From Chrysopilus asiliformis (taxonomy: Eukaryota; Arthropoda; Insecta; Diptera; Rhagionidae), in NCBI GenBank assembly GCA_964034945.1, contig OZ035962.1, positions 22,477,530-22,541,529 of the forward strand: 64,000 nucleotides of DNA. The letters run 5' to 3'. Positions 10,114 to 22,837 of the stretch are shown here, piece by piece. The notes below the pieces were generated by a model. It saw nothing but the letters and a program-made list of their open reading frames with translations. It did not search any database and was not told the origin of the DNA. The stretch's first letter is position 1, and every line of letters begins with the position of its first letter. Both the position numbers and the translations under genes were made by a program.

Positions 10114-13100
10114 CTATTTTCCAACGAGCATTTTTGTTAAATTAACTAAATTTGTGTTGCCATATTTTGTCATATTCAGTTTGGTCGCTACTTCGTTTTT
10201 CTTGGTTTGCGTGTGCCACGTTAGAATCTGTGGGAGAAATTGAAAAATAATCCTATTAAGATCCACTAAAAATAATCGAAAAAAATGTTTACTTACTTCT
10301 GTACAAGAAGAAGCTAGCAGTTCAATTTCAGTATTATTTAATGGAGCTAAACTTTTAAGGAATCCATCCTCTTCGTATCCACCCTTGTAGGGCATTTCGG
10401 CCTTGGGCCTCTCCAATAGCAATTTCACACTAACTGCGAATCCTGCCATATCGACAGGATATTTGCGGCCACCAATCCATCCATCATAGAAGCCGGATAA
10501 TTTTTCATTTTTAACTATCGGACTACTTACACCTAATTTTGTTACTAAACCTACTGGCCACATTGAGACCTTTTTTGTGTAGCGCATCTGAAAAAAGAAA
10601 AAAAAAACATTCAAATTCTAATCGTAAAATTCTTTGAAAAATGATATATTGTAAAAAACGGGGTGGAAAGGGGAAACGAAATCGGAAAGATATAGGGTTT
10701 TTACGGCTGTTCACAAAATACATCGCAAATACACCACAGAGGGAAAAGGCGGTATGCAATAGTGTAAGTGCAGGCGCGCACTGCATTGACAAGCCTGCAG
10801 AATTGTGTCGAAGTGGCAATTTGAGTTTTTAAAACACTTTTTAACTAATTTTTCGGCGTACATCGAAGTAGATTTAAGTAGAAATAAGCAAGTAGTAATT
10901 TTAGTTTCTTCTCACAAATTATTTTTATTTTACTATGTAATGGCTGCTCTACACTCTACCCGAATATGGACGAATCACAATCTCGCTTGCGAGGTTGAAC
11001 GTTATTTTGTGAATTGAATTACGTTTTTTCCATTTATCCGTTTTAAAATTCTGGTTTACGATATTGTCGTAAATCGAAATTTTAATACGGATAAATATAT
11101 TTAATTCACAAAAGGGGCGCCTAACCTGCCCGCCGAGACTCTGATTCGCTTAGATTCGGGAAGTGTGCAGGCATCAAGTTTTTTATAAAATTTTCATAGT
11201 TGGAACTGGGGTGGAATAGCGTATGGTGACAAATGATAGTGACTGTTACCCGTCAATTTTCAGAGACACGATAATGTGAAAGTTTTGCAAATTTTAATCA
11301 AAATGGAATCACAAAGCGGTGGTACGCATGTAGTTGTCGCTTTTTATTAGAAAACGTTGGGCAAAATGTTGAGAGCTGCAATTTTATTGAAGTCCAAAAA
11401 ATTGTCGAAAGACAGTCACCATAAACTATCAGCTTACGCGATTCCACCCCTGTTCTCAAATGATCAAGCAAAACCCCTCCCTATTAAAACTCACTTACCG
11501 ACAACAACATACTTTTATCAAAAAATTCATTAATTTTGAATAAAATAGTCCCAAATCACACAATTAATCATATTATTATTAAACCCAATTTTGCGGTTGT
11601 CGTTTTAACGTTAAGGGTAAACGAATCGCAGCCACATTCAGTCAGTGAAATAAATTTCCTGTAGCGTAGAAAATAAATCGGTTTCTTCCATTTTATTAAT
11701 GTATAAATCAGTGGAATTGATGCCAATCAATCAGGAGATTGACACGATTAAACTTAGAAATGTTCAACTATCACAAAAAAAGAATTCTTTTCTCGATTTC
11801 TGGCATTTTGCTTAACATACATAGATTGAATTAAGGTATGTTTCTCGGTTTTGGGGATTTATTTCAACGTAATTGATAAAGGTCAAATAGTTTCATTTTT
11901 ACCTGTTCGAATATCGATACATCGTACGTATTATCATCGTCAGCGAAATAAAAGACACCCTCAGTGGCATTTGCTCTTAACCATCGAAGGCCTCGATTTC
12001 GATTTGAAACGCCACGTGGAATTGCTTTACTAGTTCGATATTTCGCTGGCATTGGTGCTGGAAAATAAAATAGAAATATGAAAAATAAGAGAAAAAATAT
12101 TCTAAAACGGAAAATATTTAATCAAAGCTTTAAGAATTCTGTTTTCAGTAACGTTTTTAGAACTCTTATGCCCGTTCCACACTCTCGACGAATGCTGGCG
12201 AATCACAATCACGATTGCCAGATTGATCGCTTTTTAATTACAATTTCTCCATTTATGTGGGTGTAAATTCCGGTAAATCGAATTACAATTTCTCCATTTA
12301 TTCCGGTCTACGATATTAGATATTAGAGGTAGTTTACACTTGAGATTTTTTCTAGAATTTCTTTATGAGTTTTATTCAAAATTTATTCTCCAAATTTTAT
12401 TCATCTATCGCAAAATAAATTCACTTGGCAAAGGTTGTTAAAATTTGAGTTTATTCCGGCGGTTTTATATGAAAAAATTCGGATCCTTGCGTCTTTTACT
12501 AATAAATTTCTTAATTCTGTGTCGAGTGTAAATAGTTGTTCAACATGAATTAAGTGTCGGAGAATAAAATTTACGAAATAAAGTGTCAAGTGTAAACCAT
12601 CCCTTAAATATGCAAAACACAATGAAAAATATGTACAATATTGTAAACAAAAATTTTAACCCGAATTAATGGAAAAAAGCGTAATTTAATCCACAAAAAA
12701 ATGAACCTGGGGTTTAATTCACAACAAAAAAAAATGAACCTCATGTCAGGTGATTAGCGATGGAAACTATTACCCGTCCATTTCCTGGACTTGAATAAAA
12801 CCAGGTCTCTATTAGAAAAACGTTGTGTTTTTTTTCATGGTCTAAATTGTTCCGTGAAGACAATTTGTCAAAATTTTCCTGAAGTCTTGAACCAAAATTC
12901 TTGGAAAACATTATGAAAAATAATTTTTGGCATTTTTGTTTACATAAAATTTTAGGGCAAATCCATTATTTTACATACCCGATAAATGTTCGAACTGAAC
13001 TCCGATGTGCTTTAAAGTTTTGGTAACCAAAACTGATGGAGTCTCGGCGTCCTCGATGACTAACCACAGTAGATTGTTAACATGTTTTAATGTGTATCCT

Positions 13101-16100
13101 AGCCTAGTAAGTTCAGCTAACTGTTCAGGTCTCCTATACGTTGGAGTTATTATATACAAGGGCGGCTGAAAATACAACGAGAAAAACAAAAAAAAAACCA
13201 ACAAAACTATTAATAATCTCGGAGCATGAAAAACGATATTTTAGATTCTGAAGCAATCCATAAAATACGTAATTTAATTTTTTTTTAATTTTTTCCGTGT
13301 AAGTTTTCCTTCGTATTTTGTATAGAATTTAATGATATAGACGATTTTCTTCCCTCTTTTATGCATCACGTATTTTATGGCCACCACATTGAAATATACA
13401 AAAAGAAATTATTAAAATCCAGCGTTAAAAATTAAATTGAAGAAAATTTTATTAAATGTACAATTTGAGTCTTAAAAAATGTATTAAGTTAAAAAAAAAC
13501 ATACGAGTATTTAGTATTAGGTAAATTATATAAAAAACAGGTTCGCAAGCAAACCAAAAGCAAATATTTTAAATTGTATGCAAGTAAAAAATTATTGATT
13601 TTGTATAATGTTTGTGTGACTGGATGTGGATTTTTTTTTCAGTTTATTAGAATTAATTGTAATTATGAAAAGTTGGTGTGTTTGTGTTCATTTTACGCCA
13701 TTTCAAATTTTTTATTCGTCCCTTTTATCAAATCTACGCACGAACAAATATGTAATTTCTATGGCTAATTACGGTATGAACTTTTTTTTTGAATTATTTT
13801 AATGAGGACTTGTGCAGTACTTGGGGGTTGATGAGGGCAGAATGTCAGTGAATTTATGCACTACTGAAATCAGGTCGATGGCGTCTGGAAGTGCTTACTT
13901 CAAGTAGCGCAATGATAAATAGGAGATACGGCAGATCCTTTTTTCATGGAAAAAATTTTTAGGTTACATGAAGAATATGAAATAACAACAATGCCGTGCT
14001 CTTTCTTTGAACCTAAAGTGCTGTTTGAATTTCTGAATGGAAATAAAAATTAAAATAAAATCATGCAATCTGAATTTTAACATCAGGGTTATCTTATAAA
14101 GTCGTGTTATTCCTTTATAGCCTACGAGTAAATATGCAGACATGTTTGTTTACTTCATTAAAATTTCTTTGATATATTTTTTTAATTAATTGAACAATAT
14201 GTCGGTTGTGAGCAACACAAAACTTTCCTCTGCAACAAAAAGTTTCGGAAAATGTGTGAAAATCAATATTTTTTTCAAATATCTCGAGAACCGTTGAAGA
14301 TACAAAAAAACCGTTATAGGAAAAAAATACAGGAAATTTGATTTTCTTTGAATTTGATTATATGCTTTTTTTCTCATAACCGCATAGATTTCGAGAAACT
14401 TTCAAAAAACTGTAATTTTTGGGAAAAAAATGTATGGGAGGTACCCGTTGTAGCTAAGGTTACTTTTCTAAATGTTGACAGAAAACTAGGATTTTCGTAA
14501 ACTCATTCAAAAAAAGTTTTAAGTCGGTAGCTCAACGCGTTGTCAAGTTATATAACACCGCGTCTTGATTAACAATTTTTCATCCCAAGAAATATCTCAC
14601 CGCAATGAGATTTTTTTGACAGCTGGGCCGAAAATCTCTTGAAATTTAGTACTCAAAATGCCGATGAAAAGAAAACACATAGTCGCCGCTCTCGCAATTA
14701 ATGCAATACGTGAAATTGAAAAGGCTGAAACAGAAGAACAGACGAAAAGAAAAGCCTCTTAATGTTATATATTCTCTTCCAAAGCTTTTTGTATCGTATT
14801 TTGTAAAAATTAGTTATTTTCGCAATTACTTGTCGGGAGAATTTGGATTCCGCCATCTTGAATTGTGAAATTCCAAGAAATTTTGCAATTGCAAGATTTC
14901 AAGAAATTTATCTCTGGGATTTTTTCTCGCCGTCAACTCGAGCTCTGATTGGTCAATCAAAAATCTCTGCGATGAAAAATCCCAAATCAAGACGCGGTGT
15001 AAGATACGTGAAACGGATTGACCGACAGACAGATGCACGGACATCCTCATAATTTTGCCTACGGATTGTGTACTGATCAGAAATCTGTCCTCGTTCTCGA
15101 GTCGATCTCCGTCATGAATACAATACATTCCCTCTATAACAGAGCAAAGGAAATATCACATGTATATCTTTGAGAGGCGGTTATTGAAATAGGAGAGAAA
15201 AATCAAACGAGTTAAATGTAATTTGTGAAAATTAATTGAGATCCTTTGATATATTTTTATGTCGAATCAATTAATTGATTCGAAGTGAATGAAAATAATT
15301 GAGTTGCAATTAAAAATGTATTAAAGGATATTTATATAAATATATAATTAACCTTTGGCCACGAAAGTGACATTTGTTTTATTTAAAAATTCATTTCAAA
15401 AGGGAAAAATTAATTCCATTGATGAATACGATGGGAAAATAATTAATTTCAATATTGAATATCGGACCAAGATTTTAATTAATTATTGGAATCATTCATT
15501 CGCTTCACTGGGAACTCTCAGACCTTATACTTATGGGCATACCCAAAAAGTTTCGCCAAAGACTCGGATCTGAAAAAATCCTGCCTACAGCGAACTTTTC
15601 TTAAATAAAATATTTGCATGCGGCGCATTTCATTACAAAGTTTACGAAAGTGTGTTTTTTTTGTAAAAAATTTGTCCGCAGCACAAATATATGCGCAGGA
15701 TATTTTCTGAAGAACTTCTTAGCTCATAATCTTTATATTCTTCATAAAGGAAACTAAGATATATTATTATCATTCCCCTGATCAGTCTTATGTTATTAGG
15801 AAGCTGAGAGACGTGTTGAAGTCCTGGTCAGACTAATATCTAATATCAAAACTTCAAAACTGATAAAAGCAAAGCAAGACAAAAACAAATGTTAATTCAT
15901 TTGACTTCTTCAATTTTTTTAACTTAAAAATTGGTCATTTAAAAAAAATCTGTGTTCAAGATTTAAATTTTTTTTTAAAAATCATTTAAAGGCAGAAAAG
16001 TTAAATTTTAATCCCTAAATATTCGTTGGTGAAATTGTTTAATACTTTTCAGTTTTATGGAGTAAAATTCCCTCATGGGATATGTACATTCGAGAAACTT

Positions 16101-19100
16101 TCAATGTTTGCGAATTGCAGGAAAAATATAGTTTCGACTTTTAATGAATATATACATATATACAACTAAAACATCCTTTTTCCATAGACCGCACATTATT
16201 TTCGGGCTAATAATTACCAAATGACCATCAGTTTTCATGGAAAAGCGAGATATTAAAAGGACCACAAAACACGGCAACAGACTCGTAACAAACTTTTTTA
16301 TGAAATTTTCCGGTAGGTTGGGAAAAATAAACCCTCGGCCACAAAAATAATTATCATAACCAAATATTATGGCTTGAAACTAAATATTTCTACTGGGCAT
16401 TCGCCTATATGAATAAACATAATAAAATCGAGAATTAAAAAATAAAATTTCCCTATTGAATTCAATGAATTTATGAATGCTTGGCTGAAAATTCGATAAA
16501 TGCTGAATCTCGTCTGTGAATCATGCAAAATTGTGATGCCGCTAGGTGCAATTTTTATGAGTTTGTGATAAAATTTAAATTAAAATGTGATAAATTCAAA
16601 AATATGTTTTTTTTTTCAACCAACTGAATCAAAAAAGAGTTGAATACGTTTATATAACATTAATGGTTTACATTCTGCATGTAAAAATAAAGTAATAGTT
16701 TTAAATGTCAATCAATTGTTGGGTATTTTGTAGCCGATTATTAATTAATGAATATGCATTTTGGGTGAACAATAATTTATTAAATTCACTTTATTCGTTC
16801 GTTAATTTTTTCTTGTCAAATTTCTATGGCCTGCAGAATGAAAACGTTGCGAAGGAAACTTTTCAAAAGCAAACAGTTGCACTGCAAATAAAGGACATTA
16901 AGTGGGAAACAAAACGTAAGGAAATACAAAAAAATAAATAAACGACAACAATTGAAAATTTTGCGAGTCTATATTATTGTCAACAAAATTGCCAACCCCA
17001 TTCATGGGGAATACCCTTGAGCTGCATGCAAAACATAAAATACAAAAAAAAAATGAACTTTCATTTCAGTGTCTTTTAACGATTCTTCGTCTGTGATGGA
17101 TCCCCGTGTCGTCTCGAATAAGCTAAAAATTAGCCAAAGAAGCTTTTTCACAGGGTGGAGGTCAACTCCACTCCGCGCCCCTGAAAATTTTTATTGTTCA
17201 ATTTCTTTCCCGGATGTTTTTCCTTTGTCTGAACTTCCCGCTAGCGAAATATGGCAGGCTGGCTTGCAAGTAGCTTTTTTGTTTGTACTCGTGGAGAGCC
17301 ACTTTAAATGTGTATTACAAAAGCTTTATTATAACTGTTATAAGTTGCGAATAAAAAATAAATGTGGCAAGTGCAAAATGAAAATTGTAAAAGGAAAAAA
17401 ATTATACCGCAAAATGGGCTTAAATGTGTCCTGAAGAATATTGCGATTTTTTTAAAAGAAAATCTGATATTGCACAATATAAAATATGTAGGGGAAGGTG
17501 GGGTATTCTGGACCGCTTTTTCATTTTGGCTAAAAAATCGTAAAAAAATAACTTTTTCTGAAAATTTCAGAGCTTGAATTTGTAGTACGATAAATAACCT
17601 CTCTTTGGGTCACAGCAGTTCGGTCAAATTGTATTAAATTATACAAGTTTTATCAGTTGGCGCAAAAATGGCGTTTTTGCGATTTTGAAAAATCTCGGGG
17701 TATTGTGGACCACTTTATAAATCGATTAAAAATGGAAAAATGTGATAGACAAACTTTTTTTTTTGATTCATATATTTATTATATAACAGACAAAGTGAAA
17801 TGAAGTGAAAAATTGCAATGAAAATCAGTCCGAAACGCAATGTTCGCAAGTCCAGTAACTTGCAGTCATTCCGGAGCATCCCAAGTGAACAGCTCGATCG
17901 CACACGTTGCAATGGATGGTATGGATGGATGGGTTCATTTTTTTTGGCATATTTTTCTTACAAATTATGCAGAAATCTATGTATTCTTCCACCTCACAAT
18001 AGGTTGAAGATGGTTGTTTCTTCTGTGATGTCTTCGATTTGACACGATCTTTTTGCTTTTTCGATTATGGTTTATCACCTTTTCTCTCCAATCTCTTTCG
18101 CTTCATATCAGCCTTCTCACGAAGGTCATTTACATCCTCTGGCGATGTCAAAACGGCCGATTTAGAAACTAGCTTGTATACCCGTCGTTGCCGGGTTAAG
18201 CTTTTTGTCTAAATTTTAGAATACGAAGAAAACCGGAAAGAACTTAAAAACTTTTTAATGGGTCTATGTTGGGGCTGGACCCACGACGAACATCTATGCC
18301 AAATTTCAGGCTAATCGGTTCAGTAGTTTCCCCGCGAAAGAGTAACATAGAGGGAAAACTAAGTTTCGAAATCACTTTACCCCCTCCCCTTACTCCCCCC
18401 ACCCCTCGCGCTACTTTTCCGTATGCCTATGTTGGATCTAGAACTACCACAGACACTCATGCCAAATTTGAAGTCAATCGGTTCAGCAGTTTTTGCGTGA
18501 AAGAGGAACAGACAGACAGACAGACAGACACCAACTCATTTGTATATACATATGTATTAGTATGATTGCCGAAAATCTAATGCTGTGTTTTTGCATGAAA
18601 AAACACTTATATGCATCAAATACACGAAGTTTGCTTGTCAAATGTCAAGAATTGAGTGGTCCATAATTCCCCGACAAAAGTGGTCCACAATTCCCCGAAC
18701 GCTCTTTTTTACAATATGGCAGCTATTAGTAACACAATGCAAACTTCATGCAAAATTTTTTGTCAGTGTCGAATGCTTAAGGCTCCGTGAATATTATCAA
18801 TATATTTACTTGAGTTGATTCTCGAAAAATGTGGTTAAATTTAAGCGAAACACAAAGTGAAAAAAAAAATTTCGAAGTATCACTTTTCTATTTGCTATCG
18901 AAGCGAGGTGATAGTGCGTATACACAAGTCGAGTACTGTTAGGAAAATTAGATTAACATGAGGCAAACTGATTACAGTTATTTGCAGCTACCAACCACTA
19001 CTAGGGGAAACAAAATGACGCTGGTCCGCAATTCCCCGTGGTCCAGAATACCCCAGTTTCCCCTACATTATCGTAAACAGCAATTTAAAGCCAAAAAACG

Positions 19101-21075
19101 TGATTGAATTTACTAAAAAAAGGCCCATCCTGGCAATTGTGACTGTGATTCGCTTGCATTCGGCTATAGTGTGGAGCTGGCATTACAGAAAATCTATATG
19201 AGGTTTTAATTTGTTTCTTATTACAGAGATTTTCTCGAAAATGGTAAATTCCGACAAAAATTCGATGAATATCGAAATGTCTGCTCTCTGGGCCACTTCT
19301 TTCAGAAGATATTCCCCGGAAATTCTGGTGCAATCGGTTTAGGTGTTTTAGGACTAAATTTAAAAAAAAGATAAGGTTCTCACGAAAATTTAAATATTTT
19401 CAACAGCAAATTACATAATAGAATTAGATTCAAGCACAAGGAGCACAGAAGGTCGTAAAGTGGTCGTCGCAACCATACCGTCTCGAAACTAAAGTCGCGA
19501 CGACCACTTTACGACCTTTTGTGCTCCTTGGGAGTTGAGTCTGCACCATTTTCCAATATTTTGAAACATTTTCGAAAAAATCGTTGACATAAAAATAGAG
19601 ACTTGGCAGCCTTTCGACCAACTAGTCTGAAATTTTGGGTTCGTCTCTCCTGGCAAAAAGGGGTCAGAGGGAGGGGTTAACGTGAATCACAGAGAAAAAG
19701 GTAAAAAAATTGCAGTATTTTGGATAACATTATCTACCAAACGGAACTTTTTCTAATATAAAATTTAGATAAGATTTAGACCACCTAAAATTTAAAGATC
19801 CGATTTCAGACAATCGAGAATTCAAATTTTTTTTGGGAATTGATCTTTGAAGGCCCAAAATCTTCAAGGACTTTTATGAAAAATTTTTCTTCGATTATAA
19901 TTCTCATATGAAAAGTGCAACCGATATAAAAGAAATCAAGATTGAATTGGGTACTCTTCAATCGTCGTTTAAATCTGTAAACGCAGGATAACACCGACAA
20001 CAAATTTAGTGTATTAACCTCTGTATTCCCTGCCCTTTCTATTCTTATTTGTAGAAGAAAGAAGTTGTTTAAATTAATAAAAAATACTAGGGGGCTGTTC
20101 ATAAAATATGTCAGTGGGGAAGGAGTTTTTAAATCCCACACAAAAAAACGTGAAAAATGGTGAATAAGGAAGGAGGAGGAATTAAAAAGGCGACGAATTT
20201 TATGGACAACATCTAATTAAATTTTATTTCTTCTTTTATTTGTTACCGGACTTCCCTCCATAACTCCGATATAACTTTACAAATTTAGCCTCAATCACGG
20301 TACACTATTAAAAAGTTATGAGGCAGACTAAAAAAAATGCGATCTTGTGGTTTGGTGAAGGTGGTAGATGCAGCATTATTTAACAACAAAGTAAAAAAAG
20401 TAAATAAAAAAAGTCTTTTCTAGTTTCAGTTTGGAGTTGGCGAAACATCTGTATTTAAAATGTAGCACGAAGCAGAACCATGGAAAAAGTAACAACAAAT
20501 TTTCAAACGAAAAACTGGGAAATTTTTTGTAAAACTCGGTGAAAAAAAAATATATTGTTAGAGGAACGAGGGCAAAAAAGCCAACAACAGCAATAACAAA
20601 AAAAAAATAACAAGAAAAGAAAATTGTGCACAACATATCGAGACCAAAAAAAAAAAAGAAGTGAAGCTGAGAAACATTTAATTACAAATGTTTTTGTGGC
20701 CAAAGCCGCAGATAAGGGAGAACTAGCAGTTGTTGATGCTGTAGTACTTTTTCTTGTTATTTTTAAAGTAGTATTTGTTGTACTTATTGTTGACATTTTG
20801 AATGGTTCATCATTTTTAAGTGGCCGAACTTTGTTTTTCTTTGGTAGCGAATTCTGTTCATTTTGTTGTGGTTGATGTTGTCGTTTATCAAATTGATGAT
20901 TTTCATGTTCATGTTGTTGTTGTTGGTGATGGTGATTTGAAACTACCTTAATTTCATTGTCCTGTGATGACAGGATCTGCGCCCTGGATAAATGATACTG
21001 ATAAATGACCATGTATACACATGTCGTCGTTAAGAAGATAGTCAGGTACATTTTGAATGAGGTTCTCATTGTCAT
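10114..21075 (-). CDS. beta-1,3-glucuronyltransferase (GlcAT-P/GlcAT-S, B3GAT family)
   Basis: This Golgi type II membrane enzyme transfers glucuronic acid from UDP-GlcA to terminal galactose on glycoproteins, glycolipids or the proteoglycan linker. The coding exons on the minus strand are 21075-20686, 13165-12979, 12057-11903, 10587-10297 and 10227-10114. They total 1137 nt (378 aa), with phases 0,1,0,0 at the junctions. Residues 1-8 are cytoplasmic and 9-29 form the membrane anchor. Residues 30-130 form a His/Gln- then Ser/Thr-rich stem. The glycosyltransferase-43 domain starts at PPLYIITPTYRRPEQ (131 on). The Mn2+/UDP-binding DDD is at 232-234, the acceptor-site GYEED at 314-318 carries the probable catalytic Glu, and WHTQT is at 345-349. 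Intron 1 is 7.5 kb and packed with repeats. A splice acceptor at 21169 shows that the leader continues into an upstream non-coding exon. I cannot decide between the GlcAT-P and GlcAT-S paralogues; the family is certain. The exon 1-2 junction rests on the donor and matching phase only. Confidence 0.93.
10943..11174. mobile_element. palindromic MITE in a GlcAT intron
   Basis: The two arms (about 110 bp each) are imperfect reverse complements meeting near GATATTGTCGTAAATC. The outer arms contain CCGAATATGGACGAATCAC-like sequence on the left and its diverged complement on the right. Related half-copies occur at about 12165-12310 and 19075-19190. Confidence 0.6.
12332..12597. mobile_element. 266-bp MITE, family C copy 1
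   Basis: The ends are GTTTACACTTGA and its complement TCAAGTGTAAAC. Inside are the family blocks TTATTCATCTATCGCA, TTGTTCAACATGAATTAAG and AATAAAGTGTCA. Two further copies of the same layout are at 26497-26850 and 59286-59540. Confidence 0.65.
14556..14999 (+). mobile_element. 444-bp PIF/Harbinger deletion derivative
   Basis: The terminal inverted repeats are CACCGCGTCTTGATT and its exact complement, flanked by TAA on both sides (14553-14555 and 15000-15002). TWA target duplications are diagnostic of PIF/Harbinger. A 34-codon frame at 14658-14762 starts with MPMKRKHIVAALAINAIRE and then turns Glu/Lys-rich. This resembles the usual N-terminus of Harbinger transposases, so the element looks like an internally deleted autonomous copy. 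It sits in intron 1 of the glucuronyltransferase gene, inside an older repeat. Confidence 0.75.
17491..19063 (-). mobile_element. pogo-like DNA transposon remnant with PHD finger
   Basis: Inverted ends (GGGGAAGGTGGGGTATTCTG on the left, the complement of GGGGAAACTGGGGTATTCTG on the right) lie inside TA dinucleotides, as for Tc1/mariner/pogo. On the minus strand, 18170-17825 reads as a transposase C-terminus. It has the LTSPED segment, a Lys-rich stretch with one in-frame stop, then a Cys4-His-Cys3 PHD finger (FCIICKK, HCNVCDRAVHLGC, WTCEHC) and a stop at 17825-17827. The DDE core is missing, so the element is dead. It lies within glucuronyltransferase intron 1 and is itself interrupted by a SINE-like insert. 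Confidence 0.72.
18174..18566 (+). mobile_element. SINE/RTE-tail-like element nested in the pogo relic
   Basis: It begins CTTGTATACCCGTCGTTGCC. It contains two diverged repeats of the motif AATCGGTTCAG(T/C)AGTTT with GCGAAAGAG or GTGAAAGAG, then a (GACA)n run, and ends in ATTAGTATGATT. This layout matches the 3' ends of insect RTE-like/SINE repeats. It lacks coding capacity. Confidence 0.5.
19437..19530. repeat. 94-bp fold-back hairpin
   Basis: Arms of about 34 bp (starting CAAGGAGCACAGAAGGTCGT) with only a couple of mismatches flank a loop of about 25 bases. It lies in glucuronyltransferase intron 1. It could be a small MITE or a precursor-like hairpin. Confidence 0.65.
20094..20215 (-). 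repeat. short dispersed repeat, family D copy
   Basis: Read on the minus strand this is the motif TGTCCATAAAATTCGTC and a C/T-rich block, closing near CATATTTTATGAACAGCCCC. Related copies start at about 22211 (+), 55009 (+) and 44336 (partial, -). This is a common insect dispersed repeat type. Confidence 0.45.
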
Positions 21076-21168
21076 TGCTGGATTATATTTATATATTGCG
21101 ATACTATTTTAATATTATTAATAATATTATTGATGCACTTAGGTATTTTGTTGTTCATTAGTTTGAAT
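21076..21168 (-). other. GlcAT 5' untranslated part of the first coding exon
   Basis: A minus-strand acceptor with a long pyrimidine tract ends at 21169 (TTTTTCATTTCAG). The exon therefore starts at 21168 and holds 93 nt of leader before the ATG at 21075. At least one further upstream exon must exist to the right. Confidence 0.6.
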
Positions 21169-21534
21169 CTGAAATGAAAAATCAAATAAAAAAGAAATAT
21201 TAGATTTTTTTCACAATTGTTCTTTTCTTTTTTAAATTTTTTAGTGCTAAAAAAATCAGAAATATTTTTCTACTGTAATTTGAGATTCTTGGCTTTCTGA
21301 CCATTGAACTCTATTAGCTTTTTTCACCTGAGGGTAGAGATGACATATTTTATTCGTATCTATCCCAGATAAGGTGCGCGAGGGGAGGAGGAGAGAAAAA
21401 ACGAAGGTTGGAACGAATCACCAATCAGAAAGATATTGCAAAATTGTATTTTCTTCTAGGAAACAAAACATGACTTGGAAGAAATTTAAAAAGTCAAATC
21501 CGGGTACAACAGAAGAAAAATGCGCCGCAGGTGA

Positions 21535-22087
21535 TTTTTTATACCCGTATGGTGAAACCAAAGGGTATACAAACTTTGCCTTACCGTTTGTAACGCCAAG
21601 ATCCCGTCATCACACAAAAAAATGAATTATACCAGTGTGTTTAGAATGATAAAAAAAATTGATTTTCGCATGTCAGTCCGTCCGTCTGTCTGTCCGTCTG
21701 TGGCGCGGATTGCGGGCGCACGGATTGAGCTAGAGACTTGAAATTTTGCGTGGGTCCGTTTTTCGTAAAATGCGAGGCTAAGTTCGTTAATGGGCAAAAA
21801 TGGACCATTAGGGGGGTACCCCCCATACGAACGAAAACGTTTTTTGCGAATACCTCAAAAACGGTGCATCTTATCAAAAAAGTGCAAGAACAAAAATTAT
21901 TTAGAATATCATTATACATAAAACTCCCATACATCAAAATCCAATTGGAATAAATTTTAAAAAATCTTATTGGAAAGTTTAACTTCAAAGTGGAATTTTG
22001 GTACAACTGTTCAAATTTTGATACGAATATCACCATACGGGTCTCCAATGATTGCCAGATAGGCAATTATAGCTTTTGTTATGTTTT
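21535..22087 (+). mobile_element. family-A repeat, copy at 21.5 kb
   Basis: Layout: TATACCCGTATGGTGAAACC, a short (TGTC)n tract, GCGCGGATTGCGGGCGCACG, GAGCTAGAGACTTGAAAT, TTTTCGTAAAATGCGAGGCT, then ATATCACCATACGGG and a tail ending TTTTGTTATGTTT. The start and near-end are inverted repeats of each other (CCCGTATGGTGA / TCACCATACGGG). Several frames are open but none is shared, so it is non-coding. Confidence 0.75.
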
Positions 22088-22837
22088 TTCATTAAAATCA
22101 TAGGTTTTTGTTTTGAATATTTGTTCATTTGGAATCTATACATATTGTGTGGACTCACCGAGACTGTATCTAAACCGGCATCGGAAGTCTGAAGATTCAG
22201 CGAAAGGAAAGGGGCAGTCTATAAAATATGTCATGCAAATTTTTACCATCCGAACCCTCCACCCCCACCACCCCATTCTTTCATCACGCTTTTTCCCGAT
22301 TCTTTGCATGAAATTTTGCATCGCATATCGCTTTGATTGGTTTTGATTCACCGAAATTTCAATCAATCAGTGGTTTTTGGTTTTCGGTTCCTATTTGGAG
22401 GTTTTTGCATTTCCTGGTCATATTAGTTATATTTTTTAAGATACAGTGCACGGAGACACATTTTTTTGGGTACTAGATTAATGTAAAAAAGTCCTTTGTT
22501 CTAAATATGGTTACAAGAAAATTATAAGGTCTTTTCTAGTCTTTTCTATTTTACCACCTCAAAAATGCAAATTTGAGTCGAACGGAACCATCAAAAACTT
22601 CTGGTTTTCGGTTTGGTTACAGAATTTGTTTGTTTTTAAAACTAGTTTGGTTTGATTTTTGTTTGTTCCGGACATGCTTTTTGAAAATGGTTTGCTTTTG
22701 GTGCGTTTAGGCAATCTTTTTTCAGACTGACTGATTCAATTTACGATTTGGTTTTGGTTTACTAAAATTTCAATGGTTCAGTAACTCGGTTCAAAAACTC
22801 GGTTTACATCTGTACTAAAAATTTTGTGAAACTCTAA

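Noticed and set aside
21641..22066. Open frame of 141 codons on the minus strand, with similar frames in other family-A copies
   Set aside because: Different copies keep different frames open in both orientations and the peptide is driven by the TGTC tract. It is a shadow of a repeat.
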